A stretch of DNA of 64,000 nt from Clostridia bacterium (lineage in GTDB: Bacteria; Bacillota_A; Clostridia; Christensenellales; Aristaeellaceae), in assembly GCA_017530275.1 (NCBI GenBank), contig JAFXMP010000097.1, forward strand, positions 16,022-80,021, written 5' to 3'. Made by a program: the position numbers and the translations under genes. Shown in pieces: positions 16,318 to 25,719 of the stretch. Numbering within the stretch: the stretch's first letter is position 1; each line of letters begins with the position of its first letter. The notes under the pieces were generated by a model. The model made no database searches and was not told the DNA's origin. It worked only from the letters and a program-made list of their open reading frames with translations.

Positions 16318-17766
16318 ATGGACAGAATGCATTTAAACATAGATATAGTCAAATTGACCAAATATTTATTGAAGTACTGCTGGCTGATTTTGCTGTGCGC
16401 GGCCGTCGGCTTTGGATATATGTACCTGCGCGCCACAAAAAACGCAATCGTAACATATACGGCTTCAGGCACGATGTATATATACAACGGGAATCCGAAT
16501 GTGGTCAATTACGGCTACACCAGTAGTTCGGACTTGACCAGCGCTGTCAAGCTTCTGGATACGTATACGGTGGTCATCCGGAGCAACAAGGTGCTGGACG
16601 TGGTGTCTGAACGCCTTGCACAGGATTATCCCTACATTACGCCCCAGTATATTGCCGCAACCCTGTCCATGGGCTCGATTGCTGAAACCGGCGTGGTGAG
16701 CGTCCGGTGCACCGCTGTCGATCCACAGCTTGCAACAGACATCTGCAACACCGTCATGGACGTTGCCCCGGCTGAAATCAAGCGCGTGGTCAGCGCGGGC
16801 AGTATCGAGATCATTGACTACGCTACCGTTCCCACTGAGCCTAACGCCAGTTCCCCTATGAAACAATCCTTAATCGGCGCGGCAGCCGGCGCGGCGGCCG
16901 CCGCCGCGGTGCTGTCGCTGCTTTTTCTGCTGTACCGCAAGGTTCGGGATACCGAAGAACTGACCGAGCAATATACGCTTCCCGTGCTTGCCTCTATCCG
17001 GCGCGATAAGAAAGACAGCGAGGACCCCGAGACATTCCTTCTGAACAAAAGCAGTCCCATGGACCAGGTGGAAATGTATGCCAAACTGCGGATGAATATG
17101 ATGTACACCTTGGTTGGAAAAGAAAAACACAGCATCCTCGTCACCAGCGCCATATCCGGCGAAGGAAAATCCACTATCGCCGCCAATCTGGCCGTTTCAA
17201 TCGCTATGAGCGGGCGGAAGGTGCTGCTGGTGGACGCCGACATGCGGCGCGGCTGCCAAAGCCGGATATTCAAGTATAGTAAGACGCTTCCAGGCCTTTC
17301 CGATGTTCTCCTCAAAAGCTGCACATGGAAGAGCTCGTTGGTAAAAACGAATCTGAACAACATGGATGTGCTGCCTGCGGGTTCCCTGCCGCCAAATCCC
17401 ACAGAATTATTGGATTCGTCCGCAATGCGCGCACTTCTGCCAAAACTGGAACTGGCATACGACATGGTGGTGATCGATGTGCCGCCCGTGAATATTGTCA
17501 CCGATGCTTTTGTGCTGTCTCCTATCGTCGCCGGCGGCATTTTTATCGTCCGTCAGCGGTATTCGGACCACAGGGAGATCCATAAAGCGCTGGAGCAGGC
17601 GGAAATGAGCGGATTGAATCTGCTTGGTTTTGTATTCTATGGAGAAAAGGCGGAGCAAGGCGGACACTATCAATACTATAAAAACTATTATTCCAAATAC
17701 GATACCCGCGGGAAAACATATGACAGGTTGCGCTCCAATCGGAGCAAAACACCGGACAAGGAGTAA
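16318..17766 (+). CDS. Polysaccharide co-polymerase/BY-type tyrosine kinase fusion
   Basis: 482 residues joining a Wzz-like membrane part (segments at about 18-35 and 183-206, extracellular loop between) to a cytoplasmic bacterial tyrosine kinase. Kinase motifs are Walker A SGEGKST (about 280-286), Walker A' LLVDADMRR (about 304) and Walker B MVVIDVPP (about 382). The C-terminus is a tyrosine cluster (HYQYYKNYYSKYDTRGKTYD), the usual autophosphorylation site. In Bacillota the two halves are usually separate proteins (CapA/CapB, EpsA/EpsB); here they are fused, as in proteobacterial Wzc. Genes for sugar transferases or a polymerase are absent. The following secreted repeat protein starts 3 bases after the stop. 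A low-molecular-weight tyrosine phosphatase that could reverse the reaction lies at 48731. Confidence 0.88.
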   Translation: MDRMHLNIDIVKLTKYLLKYCWLILLCAAVGFGYMYLRATKNAIVTYTASGTMYIYNGNPNVVNYGYTSSSDLTSAVKLLDTYTVVIRSNKVLDVVSERLAQDYPYITPQYIAATLSMGSIAETGVVSVRCTAVDPQLATDICNTVMDVAPAEIKRVVSAGSIEIIDYATVPTEPNASSPMKQSLIGAAAGAAAAAAVLSLLFLLYRKVRDTEELTEQYTLPVLASIRRDKKDSEDPETFLLNKSSPMDQVEMYAKLRMNMMYTLVGKEKHSILVTSAISGEGKSTIAANLAVSIAMSGRKVLLVDADMRRGCQSRIFKYSKTLPGLSDVLLKSCTWKSSLVKTNLNNMDVLPAGSLPPNPTELLDSSAMRALLPKLELAYDMVVIDVPPVNIVTDAFVLSPIVAGGIFIVRQRYSDHREIHKALEQAEMSGLNLLGFVFYGEKAEQGGHYQYYKNYYSKYDTRGKTYDRLRSNRSKTPDKE

Positions 17767-17769
17767 TCC

Positions 17770-20700
17770 ATGAAGCAAAAAATCATTCGGACGGGTTTGC
17801 TCATTGTGTTCATATTGTCAATCGCCGTTACCACGGCGATCGCCCAGAGCAGTCAGGCGCTGTCCATCCCGGAATTCACGGAAACGGACTGCGTTTGGGA
17901 TGAACATGGCAACCTGGTCAGCGAGACGGCTCACGGGCCGAACGGAGAACCCGCCCTGAACAGCCGGGGGTTTTTCCAGGCCAGGTATACTTGGGATGCG
18001 TACAATAATCTGCTGACGGAAGAATATTTCGGCTTGAACGGCGAGCCTGTCACCGCAGACGGCGGGTATGCCCGGTCGGAGTATACTTACGGACGGCAGA
18101 ACGGGAGAAGCTATGTGCTGACCGAAGACCGCTACGCGCCGGACGGCAGCAGGGCACAGGTCCCCGGAAGCTACAGCTATCGCCGGGACGTATGGCAGGA
18201 TGACCAAATCCTTTCCAGCGAGTATTTTGATGCGAGCGGCGCCCTGACGCGGCCTGTCGGCGGATATGCCCAGATCTTGTATGATGTTGACGTGAACCTC
18301 AGCGCAGACACAAAAACCGTCACCAAACGGTATCTGGACGCCGACGGTTCTCCCCTGCTTGGCACGGAAGGCGGAGCCACGGTCGTCTTTGTATATACGA
18401 CAAATACCAGAAAGCCCCTGAATAATGAAATTGAAAACAGCTTTCTGGGCATGGAAGCGGATCCCGGCACGCGCAGGGACGAAACAGTGAAAAAGTGGAA
18501 GCTTCTGTCTACGGAAATATTCGCGCTGGACGGCACAAAATCCCTGGGCGCGGGCCATTGGCATTTCATGGTCAACACCTATGATGAAAAGGACAACCTG
18601 ACGCGTAAGGATTATTTCGATACGGAGAACGAGCCGATTATCGCAAGCGCCGGCTATGCTTCTCTGGTCAATTCTTATGACGAACTGAACCGCGTGGTGG
18701 AAATTGATTATTTGGGCAAAGAAGGCCAGCTGATCAAAATGGTCAACGGGTACGCCAAACTGACGTATGAATCTTATGAAGCGTCAGAACGAATCCATTT
18801 CATTCGTTATTTCGGCGCAGACGGAAACCGCACCATGATCACTACCGGCGTGTCCATGGAAGAAAGGGAATACGACGGCGAAGATTTTGATTACCGCGTT
18901 ACGTATTACGATATCCTGGATGAATATACCATGTGCAACGGCGGTTTCGCCCGCCATGACTATATTTTTCACTACAACCGTGATTATGAAGATATCAACG
19001 AACTGTGGATCATCGATCCGACGAGAATCGAGCGGGAACGCTTCTTCGGTACGGACCTGGAACTGATCAAGGTCAAGGCCGGGTATGCGGGTCGTATCAA
19101 TGAGTTCAATGATTACGGCCAGGTAGCCTGTACGGTTTATATGAGCGACAAATGGACGCCGGTGCGAAATGATGAAACGCAGCTTGCTTTCATTGCCTAT
19201 ACGTATAAGGGCACTGACCCCAAGGAACCCGCCGTCTTTGAGGCTTATTACGACGAAAACGGCGTTCCCTGCGAGTCCACCAACGGCGCTTACGCTCGGA
19301 GCATGGCATACGGCGGCCCGAAGCAAAACCTGCTGTTGGAAGAAGCTTTCTTCACCGCCGAGGGGGAAAAAGACACCAACGTGATCACCGGCGCACATCG
19401 GGTGATATACAGCTACAATGGGGACCTTTTGCAGACATCCGTACGGTACTTTGACAAAAACGGTAATCCGTTTGGGGATCGTCAGGGCATCGCGACCATG
19501 CTGCGTGAGTATAACCGGAACGGCAGCCTGATCTGGCAAGCCACCTTCGGCACCGACGGCAAGCTGATCGCCGCGGGCGGCCAAGGCGCGGTGCAGGTGC
19601 ATACCTACGACTATTCCAGCCATCATACCGGGGAGAAGTATTACGGCGCCGACGGCTCCGCACTTACGCAGGCGGCAGGTTATGCTTCCGTTACTTATGA
19701 ATACGACGTCCATGGCAATATTGCAGTCACGAATTATTTCAATGCGGAGGACGCTCCTGCCCTTGTGGCCGGCAGAGCCCGGATCGTCCGGGAATATGAT
19801 CAGCTGCATCATATCCTTTATGAAGCGAATTTTGGCAGCGACCTGAAGCCAGTCCTGGTCAGCGGCGGATATTCTGCTAGGCGTTTTACCTATGATCCGC
19901 TGCTTGGCATCACAACCAAGGTGGAATACCTGGATACCGACGGCGCCCCGGTGATGCTTTCGACGGGCTACGCCTCCTATGAACTAAAGTACGATGCCGA
20001 CGGGAATCTGCTGCGCCGCGCGTATTACGACGATGCGGGCCAGCCCGTTGCGCCGCCTTCCGCCGGTTATGCCTGGTTTGAAAGGAAGATCGATACCCAT
20101 GGCAGAGTATTGGAAGAAGCATACTACGCCGCGGACGGCAGCCTGATTGAAAACCGCGACAAATACGCGGTGATTACGACAGTTTACGATGACGAAAACA
20201 ACAAAGAAACCCTGACCTACCTTGGCACGGACCGGCTGCCGGCGGACACCGCTTTCGGCTTCGCCAGCAAGGAAACGGTTTGCGATCATACCGGAAACGT
20301 TCTGAGTGAAAGCTACTTCAGCGCGGACGGGCTGCCAACTGCGATCCCGGACGGCTATCATCAAGCCGCATTTACCTGGGACATGGAAGGCCGCATGCTG
20401 TCCGAATCCTACCTGGATGTGAATGGCGAACCGGCGGAATGCCCGGATGGATACGCCTCTTTCATCCGGGAGTATGATCTGCACGGCAATCTGATCCGCG
20501 AGGTCTATTACGGAAAAGACGGCCTGATCACCAATGTCAGCGCCGGCGCTGCGGAAATCAAGCGTGAATATGACATCGATGACCGTCTGATCAGCGAGCG
20601 CTTTTTCGATGAAACCGGAGCGCCTTATATGCTGCGGGGAGATTACGCCGCCGTGGAATACGCTTACGACGGCCACGGCGACGTCCTGACGGAAGCGTAT

Positions 20701-23622
20701 TATGGTCTGGACGGAAATCCCACGATTTCTTCCAAGGGGTATGCCCTGAAAACCTGCACCTACGACGACGCCGGCCACCTGCTCACCGAGGAATATTCGG
20801 ACGGCATGGGCAATCTGATCGTTCAATCCAAGGGCTACGCCCGCAAGGTTCAGACCTGGAATTCCATGGGGTTCCTGACCAGCGAGGCTTATTTCGGAGA
20901 GGGCGGCCAGTATATCCTACAATCCGGCCGGTACAGCTATAAAACTTACCAGCGTGATGCTAACGGCCAGTGCACGGAAGAGGCCTGGTTCTATTTTGAA
21001 GGCCAGCCCACCATTATGCCGGAAGGTTATAACCGCATCACCCACGAATACGGCGCGGCGGGCAAGTGCATCCGTTCCATCTGGTATTTCAACGATGACA
21101 TTGTGATGACCGAGGACGGTTATGCCGCCGTTGAATATGAATATGACGCCCGGGGACGCAAGACAAAGGAAAGCTACCTGGACAAAAACATGGAACGCGT
21201 CATGGTTCGGCACGGATACTCTGCTATCGTTCGCGTATACGACAATGCCGGGAACACCCTGCAGATCCGCTATCTGGATGAAAAGGACGATCTGGTTCGC
21301 CTGCCGGAAGGCTTCAGCGTATGGCAGCGTGAATACGACCAGTATAACCACGTGATCCTGGAGCAGTACCTGGACGAAAATGAGCGCATCGCGTCGCTGA
21401 CAGAACGGGCAGTGGCTTACCGAAGATTCTACGATGCCCGCGGCAACCTGACCCGTGTGGAAAACCTGAACGCAGGCATGCAGCCGGTGGAAACACAGTT
21501 CGGATACGCCACCATCACGTACGCCTATGACGCGCAGGACCGAAAGATCAGCGAAGACTACCTGGGCGCCAACGGCCTAAACGTCATGATTTCCGCGGGA
21601 TATTCCGGGATCCGCTACGAATACAGCGATCAGGGGAAGGTTTGGCGCACGACCTATGTAGATACGTTCGGGCAGCCCACGCTGTTCAAGGACGGCTACG
21701 CCGCCGTGCAGTACCTCTACGACGAAAACCAGTATCTCAAGAACATCATTTATCTGGATGAGAAATATGAGCGCACCTATATCAGCGCCGGGTATTCCGC
21801 CATCGTGCGCACAGTGGATAAAAACGGGGACGTCCTGATGGAAACCTACCTGGACAGCGAAGATTCGCCCGTCCTGTGCGCCGGCGGTTTTGCCAGCATG
21901 CGCAACACCTGGGATGACCGCCAGCGCTTGGTGAAACGGCAGTACCTGGATGCCGAAGGGCAGCCCAAAACCTTAAACAGCGGTTACAGCGCCATTGGCT
22001 ATGTCTACGATAACAGCAACAATGTGATCCGCCAATCCTACTATAATACAAAAGGCGCGCTCACGTGGTGCCAGTACGGCTATTGCGAGATCCTTTACCA
22101 GTATGACGCCAAGAACAACTGCATCGAGGAAAGACTGCTCAATGCTCAGGGCACGCCTGCGATCCACACCACCGGCCGTTATTCTTTCCTGACGCGCGCC
22201 GTGGATCCGGATGGCCGCATCCTTTCCATTAAATATTTTGATACGGCGGGCAATCCGGCTTCCTATGCAAACGACTACGCGGAAATCCGCTACACCTATG
22301 ACCTGGCAGGACGGGAAACGTCCGTCAGCTATTATGACCGCGCCGGCAATCTCATCGAAAACCTGCGGAAGTTCGCCAAGAAAACCACCGCTTACAACAC
22401 CCTGGGCAATGTGACGGAGGAAGCGTACTATGATACCGACGGAAACCTGACGGATACGACCATGAACTATGCCATGGCGGTATATACCTATGACAGCCTT
22501 GGCAACCTTACATCCGAAAGATATCTGAACACCAATGCCCTTGGCGTCGTGCCGGAAGGGGCGCAGTATGCTTACGCTCTGATGGATTACGATGACGTTG
22601 GCCGGCTTTTGAGCGAAGAATACTATGATGAATTTGACAGTTTCGCTCCCTGCCGGGAAGGCTACGCCGCTCACTACATTTCCTATGCGGAAAGCGGACT
22701 TGTGGCCGAAGAATACTATCTGGACGCCAGCAGCCGTCCCATGGTCGTAGGCACTTTCAGCAGACGCACCCTGGTTTCCGAAAATGAAGAGGACCAAACC
22801 TACGTAATGCAGATCATGGACGAAACGCTGCCGGAGGACGCCAGCATTTACTCCATCCAGACATTTAACCGTTACGATCAGCCCATCGTTATCCGCTACA
22901 TGGACACGCAGGATAAAGCGGCCATCGGTCCCGAGGGCTGCAGCATGGTGGTCAGGGAATATACCAGCCGCGGGCAGGTTTCGCTGGAACAGTACTTCGA
23001 CGCCGACGGAAACGCCTTTGCCGTGGACGGCATTTACGGCGTGCGCAAAGAATATTCAGCTTTTGCCAAGCTGGAAAAGGAAACCTGGCTGGATATAAAC
23101 GGAAATCCGGCAGTCACCAAAGATGGTTACGCATCCAAGCTGTACGATTATGACCTGAGCGACTCCCAGCGGGTAGAAAAATATTTCTGTTACTATCTGG
23201 ATCAGAACGGTGATTTCTGCGCCGCTCAAAATGGGGCGTGGGCCGTCAGCACGCTGTACTATCCCGTGACGGGGGTTCATGAAGTGACTTTCCTGAACGA
23301 AAATGGCGAGGCGCTGACTACGGCGGACGGCTACGCTATTCTGGAATACGAAACGGATGAAAACGGAAATGTGACCTGGGAAGGCTACTATGACAGCTAC
23401 CACGCCTCTGCGAACTGTACGGCGGGCTATTCCAGCGTGGAACGCGGCTATGACGGCGAGGGTAGACTGATTTCCGAAAGGTATCTGGACCGGTATAACA
23501 AGCTGACCAACAACAGCGACGGCATTGCGGGCTGGAACGGCTACTATACGGCGGACGGCGAACTGATCGTCAACAGCCGGTACGATATGAACCGCCAGCC
23601 TGTGACAACGGACAATCAGTAA
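17770..23622 (+). CDS. Giant secreted protein of about 60 tandem 32-residue repeats
   Basis: 1950 residues. A signal peptide (about 1-25, basic start, hydrophobic core, AIAQSSQA) precedes repeats that fill almost the whole protein. The period is 32 residues (96 bases), clear at 21140-21530, where four successive units each run exactly 32 residues from one YD to the next. The pattern is roughly YD..G.L..E.YLD..G.P......GYA followed by five or six variable residues. The units resemble RHS/YD and MORN-like repeats in their Tyr, Gly and Asp spacing, but the period differs from both. There is no sorting signal, membrane anchor or toxin domain at the C-terminus. AAGGAG precedes the ATG. Position between the kinase and an LCP-like protein suggests a surface or exopolysaccharide-linked role; that is inference. 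Confidence 0.85.
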   Translation: MKQKIIRTGLLIVFILSIAVTTAIAQSSQALSIPEFTETDCVWDEHGNLVSETAHGPNGEPALNSRGFFQARYTWDAYNNLLTEEYFGLNGEPVTADGGYARSEYTYGRQNGRSYVLTEDRYAPDGSRAQVPGSYSYRRDVWQDDQILSSEYFDASGALTRPVGGYAQILYDVDVNLSADTKTVTKRYLDADGSPLLGTEGGATVVFVYTTNTRKPLNNEIENSFLGMEADPGTRRDETVKKWKLLSTEIFALDGTKSLGAGHWHFMVNTYDEKDNLTRKDYFDTENEPIIASAGYASLVNSYDELNRVVEIDYLGKEGQLIKMVNGYAKLTYESYEASERIHFIRYFGADGNRTMITTGVSMEEREYDGEDFDYRVTYYDILDEYTMCNGGFARHDYIFHYNRDYEDINELWIIDPTRIERERFFGTDLELIKVKAGYAGRINEFNDYGQVACTVYMSDKWTPVRNDETQLAFIAYTYKGTDPKEPAVFEAYYDENGVPCESTNGAYARSMAYGGPKQNLLLEEAFFTAEGEKDTNVITGAHRVIYSYNGDLLQTSVRYFDKNGNPFGDRQGIATMLREYNRNGSLIWQATFGTDGKLIAAGGQGAVQVHTYDYSSHHTGEKYYGADGSALTQAAGYASVTYEYDVHGNIAVTNYFNAEDAPALVAGRARIVREYDQLHHILYEANFGSDLKPVLVSGGYSARRFTYDPLLGITTKVEYLDTDGAPVMLSTGYASYELKYDADGNLLRRAYYDDAGQPVAPPSAGYAWFERKIDTHGRVLEEAYYAADGSLIENRDKYAVITTVYDDENNKETLTYLGTDRLPADTAFGFASKETVCDHTGNVLSESYFSADGLPTAIPDGYHQAAFTWDMEGRMLSESYLDVNGEPAECPDGYASFIREYDLHGNLIREVYYGKDGLITNVSAGAAEIKREYDIDDRLISERFFDETGAPYMLRGDYAAVEYAYDGHGDVLTEAYYGLDGNPTISSKGYALKTCTYDDAGHLLTEEYSDGMGNLIVQSKGYARKVQTWNSMGFLTSEAYFGEGGQYILQSGRYSYKTYQRDANGQCTEEAWFYFEGQPTIMPEGYNRITHEYGAAGKCIRSIWYFNDDIVMTEDGYAAVEYEYDARGRKTKESYLDKNMERVMVRHGYSAIVRVYDNAGNTLQIRYLDEKDDLVRLPEGFSVWQREYDQYNHVILEQYLDENERIASLTERAVAYRRFYDARGNLTRVENLNAGMQPVETQFGYATITYAYDAQDRKISEDYLGANGLNVMISAGYSGIRYEYSDQGKVWRTTYVDTFGQPTLFKDGYAAVQYLYDENQYLKNIIYLDEKYERTYISAGYSAIVRTVDKNGDVLMETYLDSEDSPVLCAGGFASMRNTWDDRQRLVKRQYLDAEGQPKTLNSGYSAIGYVYDNSNNVIRQSYYNTKGALTWCQYGYCEILYQYDAKNNCIEERLLNAQGTPAIHTTGRYSFLTRAVDPDGRILSIKYFDTAGNPASYANDYAEIRYTYDLAGRETSVSYYDRAGNLIENLRKFAKKTTAYNTLGNVTEEAYYDTDGNLTDTTMNYAMAVYTYDSLGNLTSERYLNTNALGVVPEGAQYAYALMDYDDVGRLLSEEYYDEFDSFAPCREGYAAHYISYAESGLVAEEYYLDASSRPMVVGTFSRRTLVSENEEDQTYVMQIMDETLPEDASIYSIQTFNRYDQPIVIRYMDTQDKAAIGPEGCSMVVREYTSRGQVSLEQYFDADGNAFAVDGIYGVRKEYSAFAKLEKETWLDINGNPAVTKDGYASKLYDYDLSDSQRVEKYFCYYLDQNGDFCAAQNGAWAVSTLYYPVTGVHEVTFLNENGEALTTADGYAILEYETDENGNVTWEGYYDSYHASANCTAGYSSVERGYDGEGRLISERYLDRYNKLTNNSDGIAGWNGYYTADGELIVNSRYDMNRQPVTTDNQ

Positions 23623-23636
23623 AGGAGAACGCGAGC

Positions 23637-24716
23637 ATGAAAGAATCAATTCGGCGCAAATCGCATTCCGGGCGTGTCCTGGCTGCATTGACTGCTGCGG
23701 CGCTTGTTCTATGTCTTTTGCCCGCGTTTTCATTAGCGGAAAGTGCCGAAGCTCCCGTGGGATGGGTGGATTTCCTGCTAATATGCAACGAAGGCATGAA
23801 CAACGACAAGGGCAACGCAGGCAACACCCTGATGGTGGTTTCCATGAATCCGGAGGAAGGCAAGATCCATCTGCTCATGTTTACGTGGGACACCTTTGTG
23901 GATTATGAGGGCTATGACGTCCCTCAAAAGCTGGATATGCCTTACCGCAATAACGGGCCGGAAGAAGCCATGAAAGTATTCAATGATAACTTTGGCACAA
24001 ATATCGAATACTATATGTCCCTGAATTATCTGAACCTCGCAGAACTGATCGACGATTACGGCGGCGTTAATGTGGATATTTCCCGTGCGGAGCGCAACGC
24101 CCTCAACGGCATGGTGGCATCCAAAAAGAATCAGCTGCTGGCAAAGGTTGGCGCCGGTCTTCTGACGCAGGCGCTGATCGATTCGCTGGCAAATGATTAT
24201 TATCTCACAGAGTTTGGCCCGAACACTCATTTGAACGGGCTGCAGGCCGTAGGATACGGCTGGCTTCAGTATGATTCAGTGTATAACTGCTGCGAACGGG
24301 ACGCAAAAGTGATCGCCAATTTCTTCGACAGCTGCGCCACGGTCATTGGAAAAAAGATCGCTTTCTACACCAATGATATCGAATGCCCGAAGGATCTGTC
24401 TGGACGTCGGGCAATCAATCTGGACGATATGACGGAAAGCGATTATGCGTTTATCCGGGAGCAGGTCGCCCCAATTTTCCAGAAATCCTATAACAACTTG
24501 ACGGAGGAAAATATCCGCGATATCACTCTGGCGCTGGCGCGGGTGGCGTTTCAAGCCTCCCGCCAGGGCGTGGATATTTTTGAATCCCTGAAATTTATGA
24601 TCCTTCCTTTGGAAGCGAAGAACGAATATGATATCGTCGCGGGTGCGAAAGGCCATATTGTGGACAAAGAAGCCAATACCGCCGCCATCCGCACATTCCT
24701 GTTCGGGGAAGACTGA
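23637..24716 (+). CDS. LytR-CpsA-Psr (LCP)-like secreted protein, divergent
   Basis: 359 residues with a signal peptide (about 1-31). The fold-level order matches LCP ligases, which attach glycopolymers to peptidoglycan: a first strand with LLICNEG, a TLMVVSMNPEEGKIHLLMF strand, KLDMPYRNNGPEEAMKVFND, YMSLNYLNLAELIDDYGGVNVDIS, then LNGLQAVGYGWLQYDS and CERDAKVI. Where active LCP proteins have PRDT and an Arg-rich ARxR...R..RQ stretch that binds the lipid phosphate, this protein has TWDT and GWLQ...CERD, so key arginines appear to be lost. AAAGGAG precedes the ATG, 14 bases after the repeat-protein stop. It may act on or with that protein; the activity is uncertain. Confidence 0.65.
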   Translation: MKESIRRKSHSGRVLAALTAAALVLCLLPAFSLAESAEAPVGWVDFLLICNEGMNNDKGNAGNTLMVVSMNPEEGKIHLLMFTWDTFVDYEGYDVPQKLDMPYRNNGPEEAMKVFNDNFGTNIEYYMSLNYLNLAELIDDYGGVNVDISRAERNALNGMVASKKNQLLAKVGAGLLTQALIDSLANDYYLTEFGPNTHLNGLQAVGYGWLQYDSVYNCCERDAKVIANFFDSCATVIGKKIAFYTNDIECPKDLSGRRAINLDDMTESDYAFIREQVAPIFQKSYNNLTEENIRDITLALARVAFQASRQGVDIFESLKFMILPLEAKNEYDIVAGAKGHIVDKEANTAAIRTFLFGED

Positions 24717-24742
24717 CGAGACGGAGCGGATGGTGGCACTGA

Positions 24743-24857
24743 CCGGACTGGCAGGCTGCCAGTCCGGAGCAGTCCATTTCGCTTCCGTTCTTTTTTTGTA
24801 AATTCCCAGAGTAACTTCCGCCCAAATTTCCACTGTGGAAGTTACTCTGGGAGTTTG
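24743..24857 (+). terminator. Two stem-loops closing the BY-kinase operon
   Basis: A 12-bp stem (24743-24767, CCGGACTGGCAG with its complement) is followed by a T-run at 24790-24797. A second hairpin pairs CCCAGAGTAACTTCC (24805-24819) with its exact complement at 24837-24851. The second is the stronger candidate for ending transcription before the promoter at 24897, although its T-tail (AGTTTGCTTT) is imperfect. Confidence 0.6.
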
Positions 24858-24896
24858 CTTTCAAGTCAAACTTATCTCCCCTTTTCAAAGAAAATC

Positions 24897-24925
24897 TTGA
24901 CATCGCCCCGCGTTTTCCATATAAT
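24897..24925 (+). promoter_or_regulatory. Sigma-A promoter of the RiPP-like locus
   Basis: Perfect TTGACA (24897-24902), 17-base spacer, perfect TATAAT (24920-24925). Transcription would start about 20 bases before the GTG start at 24953, leaving GGAGGTG in a very short leader. Confidence 0.85.
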
Positions 24926-24952
24926 TGCATTTGTGGAGGTGTCTGATTCAGC

Positions 24953-25456
24953 GTGAGCAATTCCGTCCCTGCGATTCGGATTCTGCCGACAGAGCAGTAT
25001 TTCGCCCTGGTCCGGCAGCAGCTTGCGGAAAACGGGCAGGCGTACGTCCGCGTGACGGGCGTGAGCATGATGCCGCTGCTGCGTCATCTGCGGGACGGGG
25101 TGATCGTCGTGCCGCCGGAAAAGGTTCGGCTGGGCGATATCGTACTCTTTGACCGGCGGAATGGGCGGTATGCCCTGCACCGGGTCGTCTGGAAGGGGAA
25201 AAAGGGCTTTTTTATGGCTGGCGACAACCAGTGGTATATGGAAAAAAACCTTCCCTATGATCAGATCGTGGGCGTTGCCGCCGCTATCGACCGAAACGAC
25301 CGCCGGATCCCTTGCGGGAATTTTCTACTGAAAATGTACGCGGTGACGGTTTCAACCCTCACATTTCCACGTATATACTTAGGGAAGCTGGCAGGAAAGC
25401 TGAAAAAGCTGCTTGGGCTCTCCAAATCCCCGGACCGAAAGGGAGGATGTGAATGA
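24953..25456 (+). CDS. S24/S26-type (signal-peptidase-like) serine peptidase
   Basis: 167 residues, starting at GTG with GGAGGTG upstream at a somewhat long spacing. The motif TGVSMMPLL carries the candidate nucleophile Ser of the S26 fold, RLGDIVLFDRR and YALHRVVWKGKKGFFMAGDN are the following strands, and Q-IVGVAAAI closes the domain. There is no N-terminal membrane anchor as in true SipS; a weak hydrophobic stretch lies near 125-140. Small soluble S24/S26 proteins of this kind recur beside PqqD and radical SAM genes in peptide-maturation clusters, where a leader-peptidase role is a reasonable guess. The stop overlaps the next start (ATGA), indicating translational coupling. Confidence 0.72.
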   Translation: MSNSVPAIRILPTEQYFALVRQQLAENGQAYVRVTGVSMMPLLRHLRDGVIVVPPEKVRLGDIVLFDRRNGRYALHRVVWKGKKGFFMAGDNQWYMEKNLPYDQIVGVAAAIDRNDRRIPCGNFLLKMYAVTVSTLTFPRIYLGKLAGKLKKLLGLSKSPDRKGGCE

Positions 25457-25719
25457 AGATCAAGGCGGGTTATATGCTTCGTCAGGTGATGGACGTCTAT
25501 CTTGTGCTGGGCGTCGGCAGCGAAGCGTATGTCCCCAACCAGATCATGACGCTCAATGAAACCGGCGCGTTCCTTTGGGAAATCCTGGAGAAAGGCGCTG
25601 AAAAGCAGGACCTGGTGGACGCCTTGCTCAGGGAGTACGACACCGACGCGGAAACCGCCGGTAAGGACGTGGACGCGTTCCTGGCCCAGCTTTGGGAAAA
25701 GGCGCTGATCGAAGGATGA
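25453..25719 (+). CDS. PqqD-like RiPP recognition element protein
   Basis: 88 residues. The pattern of PqqD proteins is present: an N-terminal beta hairpin (YMLRQVMDVYLVLGVGSEAY), LNETGAFLWEILEKGAEKQDL, then an acidic helix DTDAETAGKDVDAFLAQLWEKALIEG. PqqD-like proteins bind the leader of a precursor peptide and present it to the modifying enzyme, here presumably the radical SAM protein. Start and stop overlap both neighbours by ATGA junctions, so the three upstream genes are a tightly coupled unit. Confidence 0.87.
   Translation: MKIKAGYMLRQVMDVYLVLGVGSEAYVPNQIMTLNETGAFLWEILEKGAEKQDLVDALLREYDTDAETAGKDVDAFLAQLWEKALIEG

Noticed and set aside
17770..23622. RHS/YD-repeat toxin
   Set aside because: The period is 32 residues, there is no RHS core motif, no C-terminal toxin domain and no immunity gene downstream.
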